The notes beneath the pieces are model-generated. The model was given only the letters and a program-made list of their open reading frames with translations, searched no databases and was not told the DNA's origin. A stretch of DNA of 64,000 nucleotides from Pycnopodia helianthoides (taxonomy: Eukaryota > Echinodermata > Asteroidea > Forcipulatida > Asteriidae): the NCBI GenBank assembly GCA_032158295.1, contig CM063245.1:7240700-7304699 (forward strand), read 5' to 3'. The translations under genes were made by a program, and so were the position numbers. Below, in pieces: positions 35,772 to 47,950 of this stretch (position 1 is its first letter; every line of letters begins with the position of its first letter).

Positions 35772-38192
35772 CTGTGGAAAAACATGCAGTGGAATCAGTA
35801 ATCAAAAAAATCCTCAACTTTATTCCCTTAGCAACTGTTCTAATAGTGAGTGATAGTGTCTTTAAACAGCAGACAATGAAGGGTACAGAAGTTATGAAAA
35901 CTATAGTTGTTAGACTAAACATGACAGTGCCTTTATGTTGTCAATAATTTCATCCCTGGAACAAAAATATCTGGTGGCCGGAAAAACTCTAACTGCTTCT
36001 TTGTCAAGAAGAGTTTGGCAATGCGCGTGCAGCTACTACAGCACCTGTCTTTGATCATAGTGTGCGATGCTGTGCTTTGTGCGGCACCCTCTAGGTGGAT
36101 GCACTGTGTTTGTATGAAATGTTGGGAGTTTATATCATGTAATAAGTGGTGAGTGAGGTGTTTTTGCTGTGAGTACTCATGCAGGGGTCATCGTTTTCTA
36201 GAATGGGCTTGGTGATGATAAATTGAAACAGTATAAAAAAATTAGACGAGTGCATTGTCGCAGAATATAATCACAAGGTGAAAACTGGACTATTCCATTT
36301 CACATGGCGAAGCCGAATGAAATGGACAAGCCAGATTTCACCATCTGAAACAGCCAATCAAACATTTCGTGACATGGTAGTTCGAGACCAATGTTGCGGG
36401 TCAGAGGTCAGCATCCAAGATAGAGCCACCACATCAGATCAATCAAGGGTCCTTCTGAAACAATCAGGAGGTCCGTTTGAAATGCCAACAAGACGTCTTG
36501 TACCATGGCAGTTAAGGTGAGCGTTCTTGGCATCTAGGCCGGCTAGACTCTTTGATCCCACCAAGGACAGCAACCAGTGTCACCTGACCAACAATCCAAG
36601 ATGGCAGGCTTCAATTTGAGTTTTGGCTTTAATAGTATAGATTACATCTGTTATTGGAACATGTATGCAATGATTTTGCTGTTGAGTTATCAGACTTCAA
36701 CTTTATTCTTAAAATTACATTTAATAAAAAAATCCTATGTTAAAACTGTGTTAAAGGAATGTCAAGATACAAATGTATCCACCGTAGTATGTAAAATCCT
36801 CAGGGTGGATAGTACTGCTAAGCTGTTGGAATCTAACAATCCTATTTTTACTGGGGGTAGTTGTAGCTGTAGATGAAGTACAATTCTGAGGACCTGTTAG
36901 CCAACTGGCTAATTATAAACTTTATTAAGAAATCAAGATAGCATCTGACATCATCATCATCTACCAAGGTCAGAGAGAGGAAGGTCGGTTTACTGAGTGT
37001 GGCAGATAGCATTAACATTGAGCAAGATCACTGTGGGCAGTGCGCTGTATCAATACCTCTTGTCACAAACCATGGAAGGGAAACACTGAAAAACAATGCT
37101 GATCGGCTAACCATAAGTGACTGCTCTGTGCACACACTTGTTAAAAGCTTTAGAATGCTCGTAGGATGCTTTTTACAAAATACACTTCAAATGCATCATG
37201 TTTTTTACATGGTCACCCTAAACTGCATACACTTAGACATATTACAAGATAAAAAAAGAATGAGAGGGGACCAGTTGCTCTATGACTTGATGCGTCTAGT
37301 CATAGTACTTTTATAGTGTACTAAGCGTAGTCTTTAACATAGAATGGATCAACCACAGGACTATTTAAAATATCCAATATATTTGGATATTTCAAAGTCA
37401 CACTTCCAGGGGGTTACGATCGAGCAAGGCATTCTGGGAAAACAAAAAATGGTGTGGCGAGATCGTACACCACTGGGAACGAGGTTGCTTAGGAACATCA
37501 TTTTTGTAAAAGATTTCCTGGATCTAAGGCTGTCGATGTAGCCAAACTTGAGGATTTACCGACACAAAGGAAACTAAGATCATTTTTTTCATGCACTGGA
37601 AATATAGACTGCCAGAAAGTACCATACCTTCCAGACTAGCATTTTTTAACCATTATTAAGTAATCTTAGACCTCATGTAAGCAAAGGTTTTTAATAGCTT
37701 GTTTGTTTAAATCAAAGTTACCCTTAGATTGTCTTTATGGTTACAATGTAGTTCTCCATTTCAATGAATGTGTGATCCTGAAATACTTCTTTGGTTTTTG
37801 TATTTAGTACACCTTCTTTTGACATAAAAACAATTCTAGTGTCACGAAGAGAGTGGGATTAATTTAATTGGCAGAAGTGCTTTCTTCCTATACATTCCTA
37901 CATCAAAAAATGTATTTCTTTTCTACATCTACCTTGTGCTAATTAAAGAAGCAAGCAAACAAATAAATTTCATCACAGATGTGCATGATTGTTTGGTTTA
38001 CAAGTTGGTTTCGCTTGGGCAAAACACCTGCATAATGAGAGATGCCAAAGAAGGATTTTGATCTGTGTGTGTGTGTATTACTGTTACATTATGTGACATT
38101 AACAAATCAATAAATTCAAAAACTTCTGCAGAAACTTATTCAAATAAATCTTCATGAAAATCTTCTCAACAACCTCTCAAACATCTTGGGCG
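35772..38192. other. Intron sequence without recognised features
   Basis: Open frames at 36278-36520, 36577-36876, 36999-37316 and 37344-37541 (plus) have no recognisable domain. The first ends near a possible gtgagc donor, so an exon of a gene on the plus strand is not excluded. Nothing further can be supported. Confidence 0.35.
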
Positions 38193-41100
38193 CAAATCAG
38201 CCTTGTGTATTTGCACATATTAACAGATTGTAAAATCCTCTTGTTTGTCAAATCAGCCTTGTGTATTTGCACATATTAACAGATTGTAAAATCCTCTTGT
38301 TTGTCAAATCAGCCTTGTGTATTTGCACATATTAACAGATTGTAAAATCCTCTTGTTTGTCAAATCAGCCTTGTGTATTTGCACATATTAACAGATTGTA
38401 AAATCCTCTTGTTTGTCAAATCAGCCTTGTGTATTTGCACATATTAACAGATTGTAAAATCCTCTTGTTTGTCAAATCAGCCTTGTGCATTTGCACATAT
38501 TAACAGATTGTAAAATCCTCTTGTTTGTCAAATCAGCCTTGTGCATTTGCACATATTAACAGATTGTAAAATCCTCTTGTTTGTCAAATCAGCCTTGTGT
38601 ATTTGCACATATTAACAGATTGTAAAATCCTCTCGTTTGTCAAATCAGCCTTGTGTATTTGCACATATTAACAGATTGTAATATCCTCTTGTTTGTCAAA
38701 TCAGCCTTGTGTATTTGCACATATTAACAGATTGTAAAATCCTCTTGTTTGTCAAATCAGCCTTGTGTATTTGCACATATTAACAGATTGTAAAATCCTC
38801 TTGTTTGTCAAATCAGCCTTGTGCATTTGCACATATTAACAGATTGTAAAATCCTCTTGTTTGTCAAATCAGCCTTGTGCATTTGCACATATTAACAGAT
38901 TGTAAAATCCTCTTGTTTGTCAAATCAGCCTTGTGCATTTGCACATATTAACAGATTGTAAAATCCTCTTGTTTGTCAAATCAGCCTTGTGCATTTGCAC
39001 ATATTAACAGATTGTAAAATCCTCTTGTTTGTCAAATCAGCCTTGTGCATTTGCACATATTAACAGATTGTAAAATCCTCTTGTTTGTCAAATCAGCCTT
39101 GTGCATTTGCACATATTAACAGATTGTAAAATCCTCTTGTTTGTCAAATCAGCCTTGTGCATTTGCACATATTAACAGATTGTAAAATCCTCTTGTTTGT
39201 CAAATCAGCCTTGTGCATTTGCACATATTAACAGATTGTAAAATCCTCTTGTTTGTCAAATCAGCCTTGTGCATTTGCACATATTAACAGATTGTAAAAT
39301 CCTCTTGTTTGTCAAATCAGCCTTGTGTATTTGCACATATTAACAGATTGTAAAATCCTCTTGTTTGTCAAATCAGCCTTGTGTATTTGCACATATTAAC
39401 AGATTGTAAAATCCTCTTGTTTGTCAAATCAGCCTTGTGCATTTGCACATATTAACAGATTGTAAAATCCTCTTGTTTGTCAAATCAGCCTTGTGCATTT
39501 GCACATATTAACAGATTGTAAAATCCTCTTGTTTGTCAAATCAGCCTTGTGCATTTGCACATATTAACAGATTGTAAAATCCTCTTGTTTGTCAAATCAG
39601 CCTTGTGTATTTGCACATATTAACAGATTGTAAAATCCTCTTGTTTGTCAAATCAGCCTTGTGCATTTGCACATATTAACAGATTGTAAAATCCTCTTGT
39701 TTGTCAAATCAGCCTTGTGCATTTGCACATATTAACAGATTGTAAAATCCTATTGTTTGTCAAATCAGCCTTGTGCATTTGCACATATTAACAGATTGTA
39801 AAATCCTCTTGTTTGTCAAATCAGCCTTGTGCATTTGCACATATTAACAGATTGTAAAATCCTCTTGTTTGTCAAATCAGCCTTGTGCATTTGCACATAT
39901 TAACAGATTGTAAAATCCTCTTGTTTGTCAAATCAGCCTTGTGCATTTGCACATATTAACAGATTGTAAAATCCTCTTGTTTGTCAAATCAGCCTTGTGC
40001 ATTTGCACATATTAACAGATTGTAAAATCCTCTTGTTTGTCAAATCAGCCTTGTGTATTTGCACATATTAACAGATTGTAAAATCCTCTCGTTTGTCAAA
40101 TCAGCCTTGTGTATTTGCACATATTAACAGATTGTAAAATCCTCTTGTTTGTCAAATCAGCCTTGTGTATTTGCACATATTAACAGATTGTAAAATCCTC
40201 TTGTTTGTCAAATCAGCCTTGTGTATTTGCACATATTAACAGATTGTAAAATCCTCTCGTTTGTCAAATCAGCCTTGTGTATTTGCACATATTAACAGAT
40301 TGTAAAATCCTCTTGTTTGTCAAATCAGCCTTGTGCATTTGCACATATTAACAGATTGTAAAATCCTCTTGTTTGTCAAATCAGCCTTGTGCATTTGCAC
40401 ATATTAACAGATTGTAAAGTCCTCTTGTTTGTCAAATCAGCCTTGTGCATTTGCACATATTAACAGATTGTAAAATCCTCTTGTTTGTCAAATCAGCCTT
40501 GTGCATTTGCACATATTAACAGATTGTAAAATCCTCTTGTTTGTCAAATCAGCCTTGTGCATTTGCACATATTAACAGATTGTAAAATCCTCTTGTTTGT
40601 CAAATCAGCCTTGTGCATTTGCACATATTAACAGATTGTAAAATCCTCTTGTTTGTCAAATCAGCCTTGTGCATTTGCACATATTAACAGATTGTAAAAT
40701 CCTCTTGTTTGTCAAATCAGCCTTGTGCATTTGCACATATTAACAGATTGTAAAATCCTCTTGTTTGTCAAATCAGCCTTGTGCATTTGCACATATTAAC
40801 AGATTGTAAAATCCTCTTGTTTGTCAAATCAGCCTTGTGCATTTGCACATATTAACAGATTGTAAAATCCTCTTGTTTGTCAAATCAGCCTTGTGCATTT
40901 GCACATATTAACAGATTGTAAAATCCTCTTGTTTGTCAAATCAGCCTTGTGCATTTGCACATATTAACAGATTGTAAAATCCTCTTGTTTGTCAAATCAG
41001 CCTTGTGTATTTGCACATATTAACAGATTGTAAAATCCTCTTGTTTGTCAAATCAGCCTTGTGCATTTGCACATATTAACAGATTGTAAAATCCTCTTGT

Positions 41101-42336
41101 TTGTCAAATCAGCCTTGTGCATTTGCACATATTAACAGATTGTAAAATCCTCTTGTTTGTCAAATCAGCCTTGTGCATTTGCACATATTAACAGATTGTA
41201 AAATCCTCTTGTTTGTCAAATCAGCCTTGTGCATTTGCACATATTAACAGATTGTAAAATCCTCTTGTTTGTCAAATCAGCCTTGTGTATTTGCACATAT
41301 TAACAGATTGTAAAATCCTCTTGTTTGTCAAATCAGCCTTGTGCATTTGCACATATTAACAGATTGTAAAATCCTCTTGTTTGTCAAATCAGCCTTGTGT
41401 ATTTGCACATATTAACAGATTGTAAAATCCTCTTGTTTGTCAAATCAGCCTTGTGTATTTGCACATATTAACAGATTGTAAAATCCTCTCGTTTGTCAAA
41501 TCAGCCTTGTGTATTTGCACATATTAACAGATTGTAAAATCCTCTCGTTTGTCAAATCAGCCTTGTGTATTTGCACATATTAACAGATTGTAAAATCCTC
41601 TTGTTTGTCAAATCAGCCTTGTGTATTTGCACATATTAACAGATTGTAAAATCCTCTCGTTTGTCAAATCAGCCTTGTGTATTTGCACATATTAACAGAT
41701 TGTAAAATCCTCTCGTTTGTCAAATCAGCCTTGTGTATTTGCACATATTAACAGATTGTAAAATCCTCTTGTTTGTCAAATCAGCCTTGTGTATTTGCAC
41801 ATATTAACAGATTGTAAAATCCTCTTGTTTGTCAAATCAGCCTTGTGTATTTGCACATATTAACAGATTGTAAAATCCTCTTGTTTGTCAAATCAGCCTT
41901 GTGTATTTGCACATATTAACAGATTGTAAAATCCTCTTGTTTGTCAAATCAGCCTTGTGTATTTGCACATATTAACAGATTGTAAAATCCTCTTGTTTGT
42001 CAAATCAGCCTTGTGTATTTGCACATATTAACAGATTGTAAAATCCTCTCGTTTGTCAAATCAGCCTTGTGCATTTGCACATATTAACAGATTGTAAAAT
42101 CCTCTCGTTTGTCAAATCAGCCTTGTGCATTTGCACATATTAACAGATTGTAAAATCCTCTTGTTTGTTAAATCAGCCTTGTGCATTTGCACATATTAAC
42201 AGATTGTAAAATCCTCTCGTTTGTCAAATCAGCCTTGTGCATTTGCACATATTAACAGATTGTAAAATCCTCTCGTTTGTCAAATCAGCCTTGTGCATTT
42301 GCACATATTAACAGATTGTAAAATCCTCTCGTTTGT
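38193..42336. repeat. 56-bp satellite, 74 head-to-tail units
   Basis: The unit is CAAATCAGCCTTGTG(C/T)ATTTG followed by CACATATTAACAGATTGTA and AAATCCTCT(T/C)GTTTGT. The array is 4144 bp, exactly 74 times 56, with no length variation and only a few single-base variants. The common ones are C/T in GTGYATTTGCAC and T/C in CTCTYGTTTGT, plus singletons such as cctattg (39750) and aaagtcc (40418). The array lies in the alpha-glucosidase intron between the exons at 35569-35771 and 49567-49789 and stops 360 bp before the gag-like relic at 42698. Confidence 0.98.
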
Positions 42337-42697
42337 CAAATAGACGTTTAGCCAAGTGGCTTTACTCTGGACAACCATTATATACACCCTGGGAAGTATC
42401 CCAGGTCTGAACAACAAAAAAACAAGTTTAGATAATGGGGGGGCTTTGTCAAATCTAATCTTAACGCCAATGTAAATAATGTTGGCTCTGCACAAAATGG
42501 CGACTCACTACCCAAAGAGGGTGAAAGAAAGGATATAAATTTCAAATCTAGTACATATTTGTTCAAATGTAAACCGTCTGGGCAAATGAGTAGCCAAAAA
42601 TGTGAGGATGACCATTTGGTGATGATGAGAACAAAGCTACACTGCGAGCCATCGTCTCTCTAACGTTAACTACATTTTTCAAGCAGAACAATGAGTA

Positions 42698-43642
42698 GGG
42701 GAATTACTCAAGGCAGGAGTATCAGAGGCATTACAAGGCTTTCAACAGAGATTTGATAAGGTGATCTCTGAGCGAAAACACAAAAATGAGAAGGCCTTGC
42801 TAGAGGTTCAGTCTCTCAAACGTGCAAACAAGGTCCAATTTCGGTTTAAGGGCAATCAACCACAGTTTGAGTTCAATGAGAAAATTGCTCAAAACCTCGA
42901 AACATCAAACAAATTACTGAAGGAGGGCTCACCGAGAACGGCAGAGGAGAAATTATCAGAGGCAGTTAAAGATCTAAGAAAAAGAAACAAGCTGATACGC
43001 CTGGCAGACAAGTCTGAAGCAGGTTGGGCCGCAGTCGATGAGTACATTAGTGACGAACTAGCGGATGACTCTGCTGATGAGAAGCGTATTTGGTCCGCTC
43101 AGTCCAGGGCATTGGCTAAGCGAAAAAAGGCAAAGGTCGCTCAACGTCAAAAGCTGTATCAGCAGAACAGACGACATGCAGCTGAGTCACCTGCTAACCC
43201 TGATAGTCTGTTTCGTCGCTGTAGTGGACAGTATAGACAACCGACTAGAATCTCATACACAGGCACAAACTACGGGTCAAGCTCCAAAACCACAGATATC
43301 TGTTTTAGGTGTGCAAAAACAGGTCATTGGAGACAGGGATGTACTGGAGTACAGTCGGCTAACAGATTTAAAGACAAAACGCAGGCCAGCAATGAATGTA
43401 CCAATAAAGTTTTGAGAAGGAGTGAGTTGCTTAACCAATGCGAAGAGACAGGGTACGATAAGTTCTATTCAGATAATTACTTTGACTATGAACAAGGTTC
43501 TGCTGCAGAACCCATTGTCAGGGGACGTATGAAAGCCTCGTTACAATTCTGGGAAAACATTAACGCATATCCCAAGGTTTTGGATATAATTAGAACAGGT
43601 TACAAAATTCCATTCCTTAACACTCCCCCAATGATGCAATGA
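42698..43642 (+). pseudogene. Ngaro/DIRS-type gag with zinc knuckle, running into a truncated RT start
   Basis: The frame is open from 42698 (just after a stop at 42695). It reads LLKAGVSEALQGFQQRFDKV, a Lys/Glu-rich helical part with KLIRLADKSEAGWAAVDEYI, then a CCHC knuckle CFRCAKTGHWRQGC (C-x2-C-x4-H-x4-C). It ends with FWENINAYPKVLDIIRTGYK, which is the N-terminal start of DIRS-order reverse transcriptases. The RT is deleted right after that, and the recombinase begins immediately. The GWA-x-V and ELADDSADE blocks match the relic on the minus strand at 47.4-47.95 kb. The protein would bind element RNA in particles. The true start codon is uncertain. Confidence 0.8.
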
Positions 43643-43644
43643 TA

Positions 43645-44325
43645 AAAAATTCTTAGGTTTAACTTTAGAAGGTCTAAAGCGAATTGCTGCTAAACCTGTA
43701 TGCAAGAAAGAGCCAATAACTACAGAAATTCTAACCAAGATAGTTGATAAGTTTGGATCATCCGAGAACTTAATAAACATTTGACTCTGCGCGATGTGTT
43801 TGTTATCTTTCGCTGGCTTTCTTCGGAATGATGAACTCATAAACGTCAGGGAATGCGATGTAGAAATTCATCCGTCCTACATTACAATTTTTCTCACCAA
43901 GAGTAAAACTGATCAGTTTAAAGAAGGATCCTGGGTATACTGCAAAGATTGGTTCACAGTCATGCCCTGTAAATAGGATACTAAAATACATCAAATTGGT
44001 TCAAATTACGGAGTTCACAGAAAAGTTCCTATAGGCCCGTTGTTTATGCTAAATCTATTCAGGCTTACAGGTTAAGGAACTGCCAGCTATCGTATTCAAG
44101 GTGTAGAGAGATATTCAAAGATGCACTTAAAGAGGTTGGTGTTGACCCAACAAAGTTTGGGTTACACAGTTTACGGTCAGGCAGAGCTACAGCTGCTGCT
44201 TCCATAGGGGTCCCAGACAGGCTGTTTAAAAAGCACGGTAGATGGCATACAGACCATTCAAAAGATGGATATGTAAAAGAATCTGTGGAAAACCAACTAA
44301 GTGTATCACTTAACCTAGGCTTATA
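43645..44325 (+). pseudogene. Ngaro/DIRS-type tyrosine recombinase (pseudogene)
   Basis: The frame reads LTLEGLKRIAAKPVCKKEPI and ends in a stop before LCAMCLLSFAGFLRNDELIN, followed by FLTKSKTDQFKEGSWVY. After a frame change near 43975 it reads FGLHSLRSGRATAAASIGVP, FKKHGRWHTDHSKDGYVKES. The catalytic residues are visible: Arg in HSLRSG, His/Trp in KHGRW, Tyr in DGYV. Such recombinases integrate the circular DNA copy of DIRS-order elements. At least one nonsense codon and one frameshift make it inactive. RT and RNase H are missing between gag and this gene. Confidence 0.85.
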
Positions 44326-44519
44326 AATTGTGCCATACTGTGACTTTGTGAAGTCAGACTGTTAAAGTAATTGGTAAATTAACGATATTCTCTTGTTGTT
44401 ATAATTGTTCCAGAGAATACTTCTCGAAATAGTGATTAACTTTTGAACTTAAAATAAATTAAGCAATTAATTAATAATAAAAAAACCCTAGACATTGAGT
44501 TTTTGTTTACTAAAAAACA

Positions 44520-46441
44520 AGGTGTTCGTGGTGAGTGATTGATTGAATACGTAGAGGTCAAGGTCAAATAGGGTCACATTTTATGTAGCGCGTGATTAGT
44601 TTATATAGACCTTTTAGATGATGGATGGATTGTAAACATCCAATATTTGGTTCAGAAGTTATGATTTTTCTCAAAAATAAAGTTTAAACTTCCAGTTTGA
44701 ACCGGAAGTCAATGTCAAATGAGGTCACAAATTATAGCGTTACTAATGCTTTGAAAGCCTTATCTTCCGACGTGCAGAAAAAACAAACAATGTCTGGTTC
44801 AGGAGTTAGGATTCTTTTTTTAAATATTAAATTTCATCTTCGTGTTTGAACCAGAAGTCAAGGTCAAATGGGGTCAATTTTTGTGTAGCGTCGAACTTTA
44901 AATTACCTATCCGATGATGTGTAAGATTGTAAAAATCAATTAAATGGTTCATGAGTTATTATTTTTACAAATATTAAACTTTTATTTATTGTAATTCATT
45001 ACATGATGACGTCATCATGACGTCATTAAGTTTGTGTCGTCTTGATACTGAGGTTCAACTATCTTATGAGTTTCAATGTTCAATTTAATTACAATCTTGA
45101 GTTATTCCGTAGATAAGCCCGAAACGATTTAATTATTATCAGCGCTATATACAAAATGTCCAACGAAAGAGGGCGCTGTTGAGAAAACTTGTCTTCCGCG
45201 CGCCAGATCAATCAAACGAAAACGACGACAAATTTTCAACTTCCCGTCTGAATCGGAAATAAAGGTCAAATTGGGTCATAATCTGCGTGCGTTTGTTGAA
45301 CTTTAAACGACCTGTCCGATGATGTGTAGACTGTAAAAATCCAACATGTGATTCAAGAGTTATGAATTTTTCAAATATTAGACGGACTATCTTTGGGTGC
45401 GCAATAAATAATGAAACATCAAGCGACGATGTATTCCATGCATGAACATGTAGCTGTTCAGTGCAATGCCCTCGTAAACAAAACTACACGTGCATTGTAC
45501 ACGTGGCTGTACAGGTACCGCGTATGTATACATGTGTTCTTTCACTAATCATGCGTCGTCAATGAGGGTCAACTTAAACGTGCGCCTTTTTCGACCTGAT
45601 GTAAAGGTCAAAATATTGTCATCTCAGTGCAAAAGTTTGAGCAGGCTTAACGTTCTACACCTTGATACAAAAAAATAAACTAAAATAAATGGTAGTTTTT
45701 GAGATATGAATTTTTGAATTTTTCAACTTCCGATTTGAGTCGGAAGTCAAGGTCAAACGAGGTCAAGTTTTGTGTAGCGTTTGTTAGATCTTCAACGACC
45801 TGTCCGATGATGTGTAGATTGTAAAAATCCAACATGTGGTTCACGAGTTATGATTTTTTACAAATATTAAACTTTGATTTATTGTAATTCAAAACCTGAT
45901 GACGTCATCATGACATCATCAAGTTTGTGTTGTCTTGATAGTGAGGTTCAAATGTCTGATGAGTTTCAATGTTCAATTCAGTTTCAATCTTGAGTTATGC
46001 TGTAGATAAGCCCAAAAATGATGTTTTTTAAGAAAAAAAACAAAGGCAAACTTCAACCCAGGGTAACGACCAAGAAGTAAAGGTCATACGATTTTGGGGT
46101 TAACTTTTGAAATGTTGCCCCAGTCTTGAACTATCAGATGCCCAACTATGAACATCATAGCTTTTAAATTCATTGAAATACAGCAAATAGCAAATGGTCA
46201 CATTTCAACTTTAAAAACCTTGTAATTTGACACCTGATGACGTCATCGTGACGTCATTAAAACTGTGCCGTCCTCATACTGATGTTCAATTGTCTGATGA
46301 GTTTCAAGGTTCAATTCAGTTTCAATCTTGAGTTGTGTTGTAGAGAAGAGTTGACGTGGAAGAAGAAGAAGAAAATGGAGAAGAAACACAAAAAACAAAA
46401 CAAAATCAAGAGGTGTTCGTGCTTGTATTGCACGAACACCT
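44520..46441. mobile_element. 1.9-kb modular element with AGGTGTTCGTG ends and a terminal hairpin
   Basis: It begins AGGTGTTCGTG (44520) and ends CACGAACACCT (46441), inverted. The right end is itself a perfect hairpin: AGGTGTTCGTGC, a 7-base loop, GCACGAACACCT (46411-46441). Inside are repeated modules: gg(a/t)agtcaaggtcaaa-(t/c)gaggtca, gatgatgtgtagattgtaaaaatccaac, ggttcangagttatgattttt, a TGACGTCA-rich block (tgatgacgtcatcatgacgtcat near 45003, 45897 and 46235) and gatgagtttcaatgttcaattcagtttcaatcttgagttatgctgtagata. No protein is encoded. Fragments of the same modules lie at 16.15-18.4, 20.1-20.5 and 51.8 kb. The transposon class is unclear. Confidence 0.65.
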
Positions 46442-46727
46442 AATTAAAGTAATACTAAATGTTTATTCCTGATGCAAAAAATTAACATATACTATGTATT
46501 GTTATGCATGTCCTAATTCACCTTACCAAACAATGTGATAATTTAATAAATTGTTGAGTGAAAGAACACTGACAAGATATAATTCTTTGTCAAGATTAAC
46601 TGTGGTTTGTTGAAAAAAAACCACGATGATACAATCCCGCTCTTTGTTGCTTGAGAGGGTGGACATGCCACCCGTGGCTCATCACCGAAGAACGATGTTA
46701 CCCATGGTCACTGCATTAACATGTTCT

Positions 46728-47950
46728 TTATTGCAGGTTGGGGGTGGGGGAGCGGGATGGCACAATAGAAAATATTTTATTCACGGTTGAGGTTCGAATT
46801 AGTGAATAAATTATGATATCATCGTCAATGTAGACAAGTGAAAGTATTCCTTGTGTGCGCCAATGATAAACTAATGGTCTGATAACTTTGGTAAAGATAT
46901 AGTATGCACTACCTGCCAAGCCCAAATGGGAGAACTGTGAAGACATAGTACTTAACACAATTGTCATGAATAAATGGTCCATGAAAAACCGAGGTAAGTA
47001 TACTGATAGTGAGGGGAAAATAATGCAATATAATGATAACGGACTCAAATAAAAAGATAAATCAAACTGATCTTGTCCGAGGACCTGGGATATGTGCCTT
47101 AGGTCTTCGTATTTGAATTTAGTTAGTGAAATATACTGGTTCGGATGAAAAATGTCCAAGACAGAATCAACCTGGGTTATGTATTTCTTGATCAACAGTT
47201 CTGCAGTTGCTGTAGTCACAAATTGGAAATGGTTCATACTTGATTTTTTTGGTGCAAAATACAGTGATGGCATTTGTTTTAAGGGAATTTTATACCGGGA
47301 CGTAATTGTTTCAGTAACTAACATGGCTTTCAATTCTCTAGTCCAGAAAGGCAAACAAGATTTAAATTGACCTTTAACTGTTGGTCTCCAAAGCTTCCCT
47401 CTATGTAGAGGGAGGTCTAGCTGTTGCATATCCGATCTGCTGTTGGATTGTTTGTAGAGCTCTGCATGAGGGACAGACATTTGGTATGGACATGACCGGT
47501 GATGCCGCACTGGAAGCACATCCCACGATCGATTATGATGGAGTACATCGGCATGGCGAAGTATGGGCGACAAAAAGAATAGTTATTAGGCTGCTGAAAA
47601 GTCGCAGCAGTTGAGGAATCTCGACTGGTTTCTGGATTTCTTTGCTGCCAAGTTTTCTGTTGGCGACTGCTTTCTCCGCTTTTTTGAGTCATTTTCATCG
47701 TCTGAGTTGTCTGCCAAGTCGTCAGCCACTTGTTCTTTCACTGTGGCTCAACCCACGGATGAGTGGTCGGCTAGTTTGATAAGTTTTTGCTGTTGTATGA
47801 CTGCCTCCAACACCTCCTCCAGGCTAGATTTTTTATTGGTGAAGTTGCAGAGTTCCAAAAAACCTAGGGAAGGTTCTATAAGGGTTGCTGTCCCGTCGCA
47901 CTTAAAAGGAACTGCAGTTTAGAAAGCCTTTGCTTAGAAAGGGAGTCAAC
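46728..47950 (-). pseudogene. Second Ngaro/DIRS-type relic: gag with zinc knuckle and degraded RT
   Basis: On the minus strand from about 47950: gag with KLIKLADHSSVG, a stop where Trp is expected, then ATVKEQVADDLADNSDDEN, homologous to the 42698-43642 gag. The CCHC knuckle CFQCGITGHVHTKC follows. Then an RT region: LPFWTRELKAMLV..., SLYFAPKKSSMNHFQFV, and FSHLGLAGSAYYIFTKVIRPL with LVYIDDDI in place of the usual Y-x-DD loop. Reading frames shift repeatedly. No recombinase is seen downstream to 46440. It lies in the same alpha-glucosidase intron as the plus-strand relic, in opposite orientation. Confidence 0.75.

Noticed and set aside
35515..35922. 135-codon minus-strand frame as a standalone gene
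   Set aside because: Only 35569-35771 matches the GH31 C-terminal domain; the ends are intron read-through beyond clear splice sites.
38193..42336. Regular 56-bp repeats resembling a CRISPR array
   Set aside because: Whole units are repeated with no unique spacers, in animal DNA; it is a satellite.
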